A DNA stretch of 64,000 nucleotides, taken from JAJZAM01 sp027391075. Lineage in GTDB: Bacteria; Actinomycetota; Acidimicrobiia; Acidimicrobiales; Palsa-688. Under the pieces are notes generated by a model. That model had not been told where the DNA came from and ran no database searches. It saw nothing but the letters and a program-made list of their open reading frames with translations. Shown one piece after another: positions 42,398-50,344 of this stretch (its first letter is position 1; the number at the start of each line of letters is the position of its first letter). The translations under genes and the position numbers were made by a program. The stretch is taken from NCBI GenBank assembly GCA_027391075.1, contig DAHYHI010000096.1, forward strand, positions 62,001 through 126,000. The letters run 5' to 3'.

Positions 42398-43290
42398 CGG
42401 ATACTGGAGGTGGGGGTCCTCACGGTCGAAGCGGTGAATCGCCTGAAGTCCCTTCCTGCTACGCGCACCCCGACATGGCTGCCGGCGCCGTCTGCCGGCG
42501 CTGCGGTCGACCGATCTGCCCCAACTGCATGAGAGAGGCCCCAGTCGGCTGGCAGTGCCCCTCTTGCGTGCGCGAAGGTGCACGGATATCTCCCAGCGTT
42601 CGTTGGCAGCCGCGCCGGCGCGGCACTCTTGGTGCGACAAAGATCACCCCGCTCGTCGTCGCCGTGATCATTGTAAACGCCGTCGTATACGGCTACGAGG
42701 CCGGTCATCCGGCATTCGAGGAGAGGTTCTGGCTGGTACCTTTCGAGGTTCACTACATGGGGCGCTGGTATCAGCTGATCACGTCGGCCTTCCTTCACGC
42801 GAGCGTAGAGCACATAGCGCTCAACATGATTACTCTCGCTATCGTCGGACCGCCGGTGGAGGTTGCGATAGGGCGACTGCGTTTCGGAGTCGTGTACCTT
42901 CTGGCCGCATTCGGAGGAGGCGTCGCTTTTTACCTGATGGCGCCCGTCAACGAGGCGGGACTCGGCGCGTCGGGGGCGATCTTCGGGGTGATGGGTGCCT
43001 ACTACGTGCTGGCCCGGAACCGGGGTTGGGAAACACAGACCATCACGGTTCTCCTCGTGATCAACCTCGTTTTCTCCTTCTCCGTCCCTGGCATAGCATG
43101 GCAAGCGCATCTCGGCGGGATCATCGTCGGCGCTGCCACCTGCGCTGGTCTGCTCGCTCGCGGCGGACGCCCTACAGGCATCGGGCCGAGTGGGGTGGCG
43201 GTGACCTTGCAGGCTCTTATCGTCTTAGTTGTTGGCGTGGCCGCTTTGTCGACACTTTCATTGCTGCCCCCCGGTCACGTTCATTTGTGA
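42394..43290 (+). CDS. Rhomboid intramembrane protease with N-terminal zinc-finger-like segment
   Basis: 298 residues. Residues of about 22-60 hold CYAHPD, CRRCGRPICPNCM and CPSC, a B-box-like set of eight Cys/His. Six predicted helices follow with the rhomboid motifs: HASVEHIALNM, GASGAIFGVMGAYY (catalytic Ser) and WQAHLGGIIVG (catalytic His). It cleaves membrane proteins within the bilayer; the zinc segment may bind substrate or partner (inference). The GTG start overlaps the phosphatase stop. Confidence 0.9.
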   Translation: MTDTGGGGPHGRSGESPEVPSCYAHPDMAAGAVCRRCGRPICPNCMREAPVGWQCPSCVREGARISPSVRWQPRRRGTLGATKITPLVVAVIIVNAVVYGYEAGHPAFEERFWLVPFEVHYMGRWYQLITSAFLHASVEHIALNMITLAIVGPPVEVAIGRLRFGVVYLLAAFGGGVAFYLMAPVNEAGLGASGAIFGVMGAYYVLARNRGWETQTITVLLVINLVFSFSVPGIAWQAHLGGIIVGAATCAGLLARGGRPTGIGPSGVAVTLQALIVLVVGVAALSTLSLLPPGHVHL

Positions 43291-43374
43291 CCCCAGCGGG
43301 TCGCCGCCGTGACAGGCGGCTGCGGCTATGTTGTCGCCGGACGGAGGGGCCAAGAAGCCGGGCAGCCTAGACTG

Positions 43375-44697
43375 ATGTCCATCATGGAACGAGGCGTTGT
43401 GATCGTCGGAGCCGGCCTCGCCGGTCTGGCAGCGGCTCGCTACCTTGTGGAGGCCGGACGCCGCGTGACGGTCGTCGAGGCCTCCGACGCTGTCGGGGGC
43501 CGTGTGCGCACTGACGTGGTCGAGGGGTTCCGCCTCGATCGAGGTTTCCAAGTAATGAACACCGCCTACCCCGAGGCTAGGAAAGTCCTCGACTTCGACG
43601 CGCTCCGTCTGAGGCGTTTCGACAAGGGCGCGTTAATACGTTTCGACGGGGGCGATCATCGGATCGGCGACCCTATTCGCGACTGGCGTCACCTTCCCGA
43701 ACTGAGGAAAAGTGGCCTGCTCGGCCTGAGCGATCTCCTAGCTATCGCGAAGTTGTCGGCCTCTTGTGGTGTCGTACCTGTGGCGTCGCAAATCGGATCG
43801 CCTGACATGACCAGCGCCGAACTGCTCTGCCGAGCTGGTATCAGTTCCCAGGCGCGAGACAGGTTCCTCGGCCCTTTCCTTTCGGGAGTGCTGCTGGACC
43901 CGAAGCTTGAAACTTCAAGTAGATACCTGAGGCTTGTCTGGCGGTCGTTCGTGCTCGGGTCGATCTCCGTTCCAGAAACTGGAATGCAGGCAATACCGGA
44001 ACAGCTCGCAGCGCGCCTTCCCCCGGGATCTCTACGTCTCAGAGCTATCGTCACGTCGGTGGACGCTCGTGGGGTCGTCTTGGCCGGAGGAGAGCGCTTG
44101 GACGCCGAGTCGGTAATCGTGGCCACCGACGCGCTGGCAGGGAACCGGCTTCTCGGGCGCCTGGACTCGACGAAATGGCGGGGCGTGACCACCTTCTACC
44201 ACTGGCTCGACGCGCCGTCGGAGAGGTCACGTCCGCCGGCCTCGGTTTGGGGTCGCGCTTCGGCCAAGGCTGGCATCGGCAACGCTGGCCGACCGTCGAA
44301 GGCACTCGAAGCGGTGCTCCGACTCGACGCTGAGCACCCTGAGCTGATCGCCAACACAGTGCCCATCAGCTCGGTGTCACCTCTGTACGCGCCGCCAGGA
44401 AAAGTCCTGATCTCGACGAGTGTGGTAGGTGACAGGCGGGGAGAGCCCGGCTTGGAGGAGCGGGTTCGGCATCGGCTAGCAGAACTCTACGGGCTGAGCA
44501 TAAACGCTATTCACTTCCTGCGGGCCTACAGCGTCGACCGGGCGCAGCCGGCTGCTGTCGCCCCGTTCGGACTGCGTAAACCTGTGAAGATCGAGTCCGG
44601 GCTCTACGTCTGTGGGGACTGGCGTGACACCCCTTCGATACAGGGTGCTCTTGTATCGGGACGGCGCGCTGCGCGTGCTGTGTTAGAACGTCGCTAG
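43375..44697 (+). CDS. FAD-dependent oxidoreductase (amine-oxidase/phytoene-desaturase type)
   Basis: 440 residues. FAD-binding VVIVGAGLAGLAAARYLVEAGRRVTVVEASDAVGGRVRT at the N-terminus, a GFQVMNTAYPEA block, and GLYVCGDWRDTPSIQGALVSGRRAA at the C-terminus that contacts the flavin. Similar to protoporphyrinogen-oxidase-like or carotenoid-desaturase-like proteins of unknown substrate. Start may be ATG 43375 or 43384. It lies 84 bp after the rhomboid gene. Confidence 0.85.
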   Translation: MSIMERGVVIVGAGLAGLAAARYLVEAGRRVTVVEASDAVGGRVRTDVVEGFRLDRGFQVMNTAYPEARKVLDFDALRLRRFDKGALIRFDGGDHRIGDPIRDWRHLPELRKSGLLGLSDLLAIAKLSASCGVVPVASQIGSPDMTSAELLCRAGISSQARDRFLGPFLSGVLLDPKLETSSRYLRLVWRSFVLGSISVPETGMQAIPEQLAARLPPGSLRLRAIVTSVDARGVVLAGGERLDAESVIVATDALAGNRLLGRLDSTKWRGVTTFYHWLDAPSERSRPPASVWGRASAKAGIGNAGRPSKALEAVLRLDAEHPELIANTVPISSVSPLYAPPGKVLISTSVVGDRRGEPGLEERVRHRLAELYGLSINAIHFLRAYSVDRAQPAAVAPFGLRKPVKIESGLYVCGDWRDTPSIQGALVSGRRAARAVLERR

Positions 44698-44737
44698 TCG
44701 GAATCGAAGGGCCGCTCATTTACGTCAGCTGTCGCGG

Positions 44738-45796
44738 TCACAAGGTCGACACCAAACCGGAAGCTGCGCGCAGGCGATCGACGGTCTTGGCGATCGCTAT
44801 GGTCGACGAAAGCGGGTGGTGGGCTGGCCTCGAACCAGCAACTATTGACGCGAACTCTTCTACCATCGGAAGGTAAATCTCGCCTCCGCCGGTGTAACGA
44901 TCCTCGGCTGTCCCGTGGGCGTCGCTCCACTGGTACCGGGACTGGTCCCAACCGGGCGTGAAGGCTCGCTCTGCGCTAAGAGAAGCGTGTGAGCCTACGA
45001 GCTCCAGGCGTTGGCGTTCGGCTCCCTGGAAGGAGCACTCGAAGCTTGCTAGCAGTCCGTTTTCGAAGCGCATCAACCCGGCGAAGGTCGTATCGACGCC
45101 CCTTGCGGTCGGCTCTGGTTTTGTCCCGGGAGCCAGCACGGCGGTTGCGGAAACGGCGACCGGTTCGCCCCCGCCGAAAGCTAAAAGCGGAGCGATGCAG
45201 TAGATACCCAGATCGTAGAGGACTCCTCCTCCCATCGAAGGGTCCCATCGGTGATTTCCTGGGCGCCCGAGAGTTCCTGCGAAGACGCTGTGAGCTAAGC
45301 GGGGCTCCCCGAGCTCCGCGCCGGCGATGACAGTCGAAATGGCCTGGCTTCGGGGATGGTAGGGGGTCATGTAGGCCTCTAGAAGCACCCGGCCTGACTG
45401 GGCGGCCACCTCTGCCATAGCAACGGCATCCGACGCGCTAAGTGCGAGGGGCTTTTCGCAGAGCACGTGCTTTCCTGCGCAGAGGCAGGCTTGGACCCAT
45501 TCCAGGTGCATAGAGTTGGGCAGTGGGATGTATACGGCTTCCACGCGGGGGTCGGCGAGGAGGTCCCCGTAAGCGCCATACCAGGTCACCTCGGTTTGCA
45601 AGCCGGGTACGTCTAGCGTGTCAGGCTTCGAACTGATACTGGCAACCGCAACGACGTCGGCGGTCTCGGATGCCACAAGAGCGGGTATCACAGCCTGTCT
45701 TGCGATCATCGCGGTTGGAGCCAGAACGCCCCACCTGAGCGCCCTTGACGTCTTAGGCGAGCGCTGGGGGAAGCCAGAGTCTTCTGGGTCGTGCAT
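44738..45796 (-). CDS. Gfo/Idh/MocA family oxidoreductase
   Basis: 352 residues. N-terminal Rossmann domain (RWGVLAPTAMIA in place of the usual GxGxxG), AVYIPLPNSMHLEWVQACLCAGKHVLCEKPLAL with the catalytic CEKP, and the C-terminal sheet domain with GGGVLYDLGIYCIAPLLAF. NAD(P)-dependent sugar or sugar-like dehydrogenase; substrate unknown. It faces the MFS gene across a 234-bp divergent region rich in palindromes. Confidence 0.85.
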   Translation of the reverse strand: MHDPEDSGFPQRSPKTSRALRWGVLAPTAMIARQAVIPALVASETADVVAVASISSKPDTLDVPGLQTEVTWYGAYGDLLADPRVEAVYIPLPNSMHLEWVQACLCAGKHVLCEKPLALSASDAVAMAEVAAQSGRVLLEAYMTPYHPRSQAISTVIAGAELGEPRLAHSVFAGTLGRPGNHRWDPSMGGGVLYDLGIYCIAPLLAFGGGEPVAVSATAVLAPGTKPEPTARGVDTTFAGLMRFENGLLASFECSFQGAERQRLELVGSHASLSAERAFTPGWDQSRYQWSDAHGTAEDRYTGGGEIYLPMVEEFASIVAGSRPAHHPLSSTIAIAKTVDRLRAASGLVSTL

Positions 45797-45842
45797 CCGA
45801 GGAGGATAGCCGCGGACCTGGTAGCTGGCGGGCCAAGCTCAG

Positions 45843-45957
45843 GTGGACGTCCACAGACAGCTAACAGCCAGTGTTTCCGTGTGGCTGACGTCACCCTTCC
45901 AAGTGGAACGAGGGCGTCCGCTTATGGCCTATAGTGATTTCCGGAGGTTAAACCTCC
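45843..45957. promoter_or_regulatory. Three palindromes between the Gfo/Idh gene and the drug exporter gene
   Basis: GTGGACGTCCAC at 45843-45854 (perfect, 12 bp), TTCCAAGTGGAA at 45897-45908 (5-bp arms) and GGAGGTT-A-AACCTCC at 45943-45957 (7-bp arms). The last lies 7 bp after a TATAGT (45930-45935) that may be the -10 of the exporter gene. It is a good candidate operator for the TetR protein encoded behind the exporter. Confidence 0.45.
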
Positions 45958-46030
45958 ACTTGTCGGGTTCTCTGACGCTGAGGCCCGGCTAGCACAGTGG
46001 GACCTCGCAAAGAGAAGGGAAAGTGATCAA

Positions 46031-47542
46031 GTGGCACAGGATGCACTCCAAGACACGAGTGGAGCCCCTGATCGGAGCCCATCCTCTCTCGACCGTCGCA
46101 TGTCCCATCCCAACCACCGCTGGTTCGTTCTAGCTGTCCTCGCACTGGCGCAACTCATGGTCGTCCTCGACGCAACCGTCGTTACCATCGCCTTGCCGTC
46201 GGCCCAGAAGGCGCTCCACTTCTCGACGGCTGACCGCCAGTGGGTGGTAACTGCGTACTCACTTGCCTTTGGCAGTTTGCTTCTGCTGGGAGGACGGCTG
46301 TCGGACCTTCTTGGCCGTAAGCGGATGTTCGTTTTCGGGCTGATTGGGTTCGCCACGGCTTCGGCCTTGGGGGGTGCATCGACAGGGTTTTTCATGCTGG
46401 CGTCAGCCCGGGCTCTCCAGGGTGCCTTTGGGGCCATGCTCGCGCCTGCGGCGCTGTCGCTCGTGACGACGACGTTCAGCGAGCCGAGGGACCGGGGCAA
46501 GGCTTTCGGCATATACGGAGCAGTGGCTGGCGCCGGGGGGGCCGTGGGATTGCTGCTTGGCGGGGCGCTCACGGAGTACCTAGACTGGCGCTGGTCGCTC
46601 TACATAAACGACGTTCTGGGAGTTGTCGCGGTCGCTGCGGCCTTGATGCTCCTGCCTCCGTCCGCCCCCGAGCGCGGCGTGAAACTTGACTGGCCTGGTG
46701 TCATTTCGGTGGTCAGCGGGTTGGTCGGCATCGTCTACGGGCTATCCGAGGCCGACACGTCTGGTTGGTCGAGCCCGGTGACCCTGGCCTTCCTCCTGGC
46801 GGGCGCAGCTCTCCTCGGCGTTTTCGTCATGGTGGAGCGGCGGGCGGAGCACCCGCTTTTGCCGCTGAGAGTAGTCCTCGACCGCAATCGCGGGGCAGCT
46901 GACCTTGCCTTTTTAGTATCGGGTATCGGAACATTCGGGGTCTTCTTGTTCCTCACCTACTACGTGCAGTTGACCCTGCACTTCGCACCCTTTAAGGCCG
47001 GCCTCGCTTTCCTGCCGATGGTGGCGGTTCTCGTGGCCACGTCGGCCTACACGAACACGGTCATCTCGATGAAGGTAGGTCCGAGGTGGATCGTCGCTAC
47101 CGGGATGGCGGCATCGGCCGCCGGCCTCGTAATCTTCGCCCAGTTGGACGTACACTCGACCTACCTTGCTGGTGTCGTGCCCGGCCTTCTCGTTACCGGT
47201 GTGGGCCTCGGCCTTGTATTCGGGACCTCGTTGAACGCCGCCACGTCCCGAGCGGCGGCACACGACGCAGGGGTGGCGTCTGCACTCGTGAACGTCGGCC
47301 AGCAGGTGGGGGGTTCGATCGGAACCGCCCTGCTTAACACACTTGCCGCGAGTGCGATCAGCTCCTATGTGGCCTCCCACGGTGCTTCTAGCATGGCTGT
47401 GGCGGTGACGAAGGGAGAGGACCTCGCTTTTTGGGTGGGGGCCGGTATCTTTGCTCTCGGGGCGCTCGTGTCGGCTCTTCTTTTCCAGTCGGGTCGCCTA
47501 CAGGCATCCCCAGGCGGCGAGGCTTTCGCGGTCGGTGCCTGA
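46031..47542 (+). CDS. MFS drug exporter, 14-helix DHA2 (EmrB/QacA) type
   Basis: 503 residues, 14 predicted helices. Helix 1 LDATVVTIALPSAQ and the loop GGRLSDLLGRKRMFVFGLIG are hallmarks of the DHA2 group; motif C appears as GAVAGAGGAVGLLLGGALTEYLDWRW. Proton-driven efflux of drugs is the family role. GTG 46031 is the start, with AGAAGGGAAAG upstream at a long spacing. The TetR gene starts 1 bp after the stop. Confidence 0.9.
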   Translation: MAQDALQDTSGAPDRSPSSLDRRMSHPNHRWFVLAVLALAQLMVVLDATVVTIALPSAQKALHFSTADRQWVVTAYSLAFGSLLLLGGRLSDLLGRKRMFVFGLIGFATASALGGASTGFFMLASARALQGAFGAMLAPAALSLVTTTFSEPRDRGKAFGIYGAVAGAGGAVGLLLGGALTEYLDWRWSLYINDVLGVVAVAAALMLLPPSAPERGVKLDWPGVISVVSGLVGIVYGLSEADTSGWSSPVTLAFLLAGAALLGVFVMVERRAEHPLLPLRVVLDRNRGAADLAFLVSGIGTFGVFLFLTYYVQLTLHFAPFKAGLAFLPMVAVLVATSAYTNTVISMKVGPRWIVATGMAASAAGLVIFAQLDVHSTYLAGVVPGLLVTGVGLGLVFGTSLNAATSRAAAHDAGVASALVNVGQQVGGSIGTALLNTLAASAISSYVASHGASSMAVAVTKGEDLAFWVGAGIFALGALVSALLFQSGRLQASPGGEAFAVGA

Positions 47543-47543
47543 C

Positions 47544-48206
47544 ATGGAAGAGCCTCGACGCTCGGAGCATCGTCCGCTGCGCAAAGACGCCCGGGAGAAC
47601 CGTCGGAAGATCCTTGACGCGGCCAGCGACGCCATGTCCGAGCTCGGGCTGAGCGTGCCAATGGAAGCTATCGCAGAGCGAGCAGGTGTCGGCGTCGGGA
47701 CGCTCTACAGGCGGTTCCCCAGCCGGGCCGAATTGGTGGAAGCGCTCTTCGAGGACCGGATGGAATCGATAGTCGAAGACGCCGAGGCCAGCCTTGACTT
47801 CGAGGACGGCTGGGAGGGTTTTGCGTGGTTCCTAGAGCGGATCATCTCTCGCCAAACCCGTGACCGGGCCCTGGGAGAGCTCTTGATGGGCGACGCCGGA
47901 AGGGGCAGGGTTGCAGCGATACGAGACCGGCTGGGGCCTCTCGCAGACAAGATCGTGGAGCGGGCGAAGCAAGCCGGGCGGCTGCGCCCTGATTTCGACA
48001 CGACCGACCTGGTGATGGTCCAGAAGATGGTCTGCGCCGCCGGCGCCGCTGCGGGCGACGTCAAACCGGCAGTTTGGCGGCGGTACCTTACGATCCTGCT
48101 GGACGGTCTAACGACGAGCCGCTCTGGACCGTCTCCTCAGGAGGTGGGGCCCTTGAGCGACGACGAACTCTACCGAACCATGCATTCGGCCCCCGGCCGC
48201 CGATGA
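47544..48206 (+). CDS. TetR-family transcriptional regulator
   Basis: 220 residues. Helix-turn-helix RRKILDAASDAMSELGLSVPMEAIAERAGVGVGTLYRRFPSRAELVEALF at about residues 20-70, then a ligand-binding helical domain. Directly downstream of the exporter, so it most likely represses that gene and itself from the palindrome at 45943-45957. Confidence 0.9.
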   Translation: MEEPRRSEHRPLRKDARENRRKILDAASDAMSELGLSVPMEAIAERAGVGVGTLYRRFPSRAELVEALFEDRMESIVEDAEASLDFEDGWEGFAWFLERIISRQTRDRALGELLMGDAGRGRVAAIRDRLGPLADKIVERAKQAGRLRPDFDTTDLVMVQKMVCAAGAAAGDVKPAVWRRYLTILLDGLTTSRSGPSPQEVGPLSDDELYRTMHSAPGRR

Positions 48207-48226
48207 TCCGGGTTGGTGCGTCGGGT

Positions 48227-49981
48227 CTACGAGCTCAGAAGACCTCGCATCTCTATCACGGAGCCTCCCGTCTCTAGGGATCGTTGGGCTGCGTCGAGAA
48301 CCGCTACGACGTTACGCGCAGCCTCCGGTTGCACCGCTAGGTCCTCTCCTAGAAGCAGGTGGTCAGCCAAGTTAGCGTGGAAGGGGAAACTCAGGGGCGG
48401 CGGCAGGGCGAGCCGGTGCTCGCCGAGACGGGCGGGTCCGTCGTAGGACACGAAGACCATTTCGGCTGGTGCTTCGGCGTGGTGGGCCTCGGAAGAGCGG
48501 TAGCCGATACCAGGTTCGATGTTTTCGAACACCACGGGCCTGTAGCTACCTACGAGGGTTCCTTTTGTACCCTGAAGGTACAACTTTGGACGGCGAACTG
48601 CCGCCACGTCGCTGTGCACGAACTCCGCCTCCCGCCCGTCCTCCCAGGACAGACGGACCCGGACCTGGTCTTCGTTGGTTACGTCGCGCCATACCCTTTT
48701 GTGGCCGGTGGCGCTGACCTTCAGGGGGTCATCGCCCATCAGCAGCAGGGTCCAGTCGAGGTAGTGGGCGCCCCAGTCGTAGATAGCGCCTCCCGATATC
48801 GAGCTTTCGGAGTGCCAAGCCCGGCAGGGATGATCGAAACCTCCGACGAAGGTCTCCATGTTGAAAAGCTCACCCAGGGCCCCTGACCCCAAAAGTGCCT
48901 TGGTCGCAAGGAAGTCCTGATCCCATCGGCGGTTCTGGTGCACTGTCAGTGCCACCCCGTGGGATCGGGCAACGTCGATCAGGCGATCGGCCTCTGCGGG
49001 AGTGAAACACATCGGCTTCTCGCAGACTACGTGCTTGCCTGCGCGCAGCAGCGTCTCGGCAAGATCGGCGTGGGTCGACGGCGGGGTAGCTATCACTACG
49101 ACCGAGATGTCGGGGTCGCAGGCCAACTCGTTCAGCGCGGTGTACGTCGCCACTCCGGGGAACTGTTCGCTGGCCGCCTTCAGGCGATCAGCGGAGTTGT
49201 CACACACCGCGACGAACTCGAGGCCGTCGGTGGCGGTCGCTCCGAGCCCGTGATGTAGTCCCATACCTCCTAGCGGTCCGTAACCGACTACGGCCATTCC
49301 CACGGGAGAGGTGCGTCCGATGTTGCCGCCAGCCACCCGGGACACGAACCTCAGCAACTCTCCAGACCCGAGGAGGGCGTCGTAACCAAAGGAGCAGGTG
49401 ATCACCCGCCCACCACGATGTGGCCGAGCCACGATGGCGGGCCGATCGAGATATGCCACGCTTACCGAGGCGAGGACGTCGCAGTCGGGCTGGGGATCCA
49501 GGTCCCTGAACTCTCCCCGGACTGCGATCTCCTGGGCGAGCCGGGCCGACCACGGGGCGGCCTGGGCGCTGAGCTTGACGAACCACTCGGACTTCGGGCG
49601 CAACTCACCCAGCGACCGGCAGGCCAACCCCGACACGATCCGAGGGTCGGAGCCAAGCGTGTCGCCCAAGACCACGAGCGTCGCTCCGGTCTTCACGACG
49701 GCATCGACCTCGGCGAACACTCTCTCGCTCATCAGCGTCGAATCCGATACGACGGCCATCACATTCGGAGGGACCGTTCCGTGGCTTGGGTCCACGTGGA
49801 CAGGATCGGCTCTCCCAACGAGCGCCCTCATGGCGTCGAAACGATCAAGGCGACACACGATGGCGGCGAGCGGAGAAATTTTCACGACATACATTCTGCA
49901 CCGCGACCCAGCGATATCGTGAAACCCCAGGTCGGAGGACGGCCCAGCAAGGCGCATTATCCTTCTTAGGGCGGTGAGCAT
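48227..49981 (-). CDS. Gfo/Idh/MocA oxidoreductase with ThuA-like N-terminal half
   Basis: 584 residues, about 230 longer than ordinary family members. From about residue 228 a normal Gfo/Idh/MocA protein begins: MAVVGYGPLGGMGLHHGLGA, VVVIATPPSTHADLAETLLRAGKHVVCEKPM, and SISGGAIYDWGAHYLDW. Residues of about 35-225 resemble a ThuA/glutamine-amidotransferase-like fold (AVVKTGATLVVLGD, RPAIVARPHRGGRVITCSFGYDA), as seen in trehalose-utilisation proteins. The fusion suggests one enzyme for carbohydrate oxidation steps (inference). The start may be ATG 49981 (GGCGGAG before it), 49957 or 49894. Confidence 0.75.
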   Translation of the reverse strand: MLTALRRIMRLAGPSSDLGFHDIAGSRCRMYVVKISPLAAIVCRLDRFDAMRALVGRADPVHVDPSHGTVPPNVMAVVSDSTLMSERVFAEVDAVVKTGATLVVLGDTLGSDPRIVSGLACRSLGELRPKSEWFVKLSAQAAPWSARLAQEIAVRGEFRDLDPQPDCDVLASVSVAYLDRPAIVARPHRGGRVITCSFGYDALLGSGELLRFVSRVAGGNIGRTSPVGMAVVGYGPLGGMGLHHGLGATATDGLEFVAVCDNSADRLKAASEQFPGVATYTALNELACDPDISVVVIATPPSTHADLAETLLRAGKHVVCEKPMCFTPAEADRLIDVARSHGVALTVHQNRRWDQDFLATKALLGSGALGELFNMETFVGGFDHPCRAWHSESSISGGAIYDWGAHYLDWTLLLMGDDPLKVSATGHKRVWRDVTNEDQVRVRLSWEDGREAEFVHSDVAAVRRPKLYLQGTKGTLVGSYRPVVFENIEPGIGYRSSEAHHAEAPAEMVFVSYDGPARLGEHRLALPPPLSFPFHANLADHLLLGEDLAVQPEAARNVVAVLDAAQRSLETGGSVIEMRGLLSS

Positions 49982-50014
49982 GAACTCCGCCTAACGTCTA
50001 TTATACAAGGGCCC

Positions 50015-50087
50015 GGGCCGCTAGCTCATCCGGTAGAGCAGGGGACTTTTAATCCCAAGGTGCAGGGTTCGAGACCCTGGCGGCCCA
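50015..50087 (+). tRNA. tRNA-Lys (anticodon TTT)
   Basis: 73 nt. Acceptor GGGCCGC/GCGGCCC, discriminator A, D-arm with GGTAGAGC, anticodon stem GGGA/TCCC with loop CTTTTAA (anticodon TTT), T-arm GGGTTCGAGACCC. CCA is not encoded. TATTAT at 49999-50004 upstream may be the -10 box. Confidence 0.95.
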
Positions 50088-50223
50088 CATTCTCAGCGTC
50101 ACCCCACTTGGCGTGAAATGCTATGTCATGCATCGGCCCCTGCGGGCAGTCTTGGGTTGGATAGCCAGACAGAGACGGTCCGGCGTGGCAGCGGGTCGAT
50201 GCGCACGGGAAGCGGATCCGCAG

Positions 50224-50267
50224 GTTAACAACAAATTCACCCCGAGGCAGCCTCGCCTTCACCGGCA
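50224..50267 (+). promoter_or_regulatory. PHO-box-like 11-bp direct repeats upstream of ugpB
   Basis: Four consecutive 11-bp units start at 50224, 50235, 50246 and 50257. Units 2 and 4 share TTCACC at the same phase (50236-50241 and 50258-50263), and unit 1 begins GGTTAAC. This fits the direct-repeat design of actinobacterial PhoP boxes (G[G/T]TCAYYYRG). It lies about 80-120 bp before the ugpB start, and ugp genes are typical Pho-regulon members. Found by eye, not scored. Confidence 0.45.
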
Positions 50268-50295
50268 GGACACCTCGAATTCAAACAGGTGTCCT
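50267..50295. promoter_or_regulatory. 9-bp inverted repeat between tRNA-Lys and ugpB
   Basis: AGGACACCT and AGGTGTCCT are perfect complements with 11 bp between. It could end the tRNA transcript or serve as an operator of the ugp operon. It directly abuts the PHO-like repeats. Confidence 0.4.
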
Positions 50296-50312
50296 ATCGT
50301 TTGCTCGTCAGC

Positions 50313-50336
50313 GAAAGAAAACTTTCACTAGAAAGT
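50313..50336. promoter_or_regulatory. Interleaved GAAAG/CTTTC repeats in front of ugpB
   Basis: GAAAG-AAAA-CTTTC (50313-50326) and ACTTTC-ACTA-GAAAGT (50321-50336) share the central CTTTC, so either half can pair with it. The array ends 8 bp before the ATG and would include the ribosome-site region, so it may affect translation or bind a repressor. Confidence 0.35.
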
Positions 50337-50344
50337 GACAGGAC

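Noticed and set aside
42052..43110. Long minus-strand frame of 352 codons opposite the rhomboid and phosphatase genes
   Set aside because: It is antisense to two clearly conserved proteins and contains no recognisable motif; such frames arise from GC-rich codon use.
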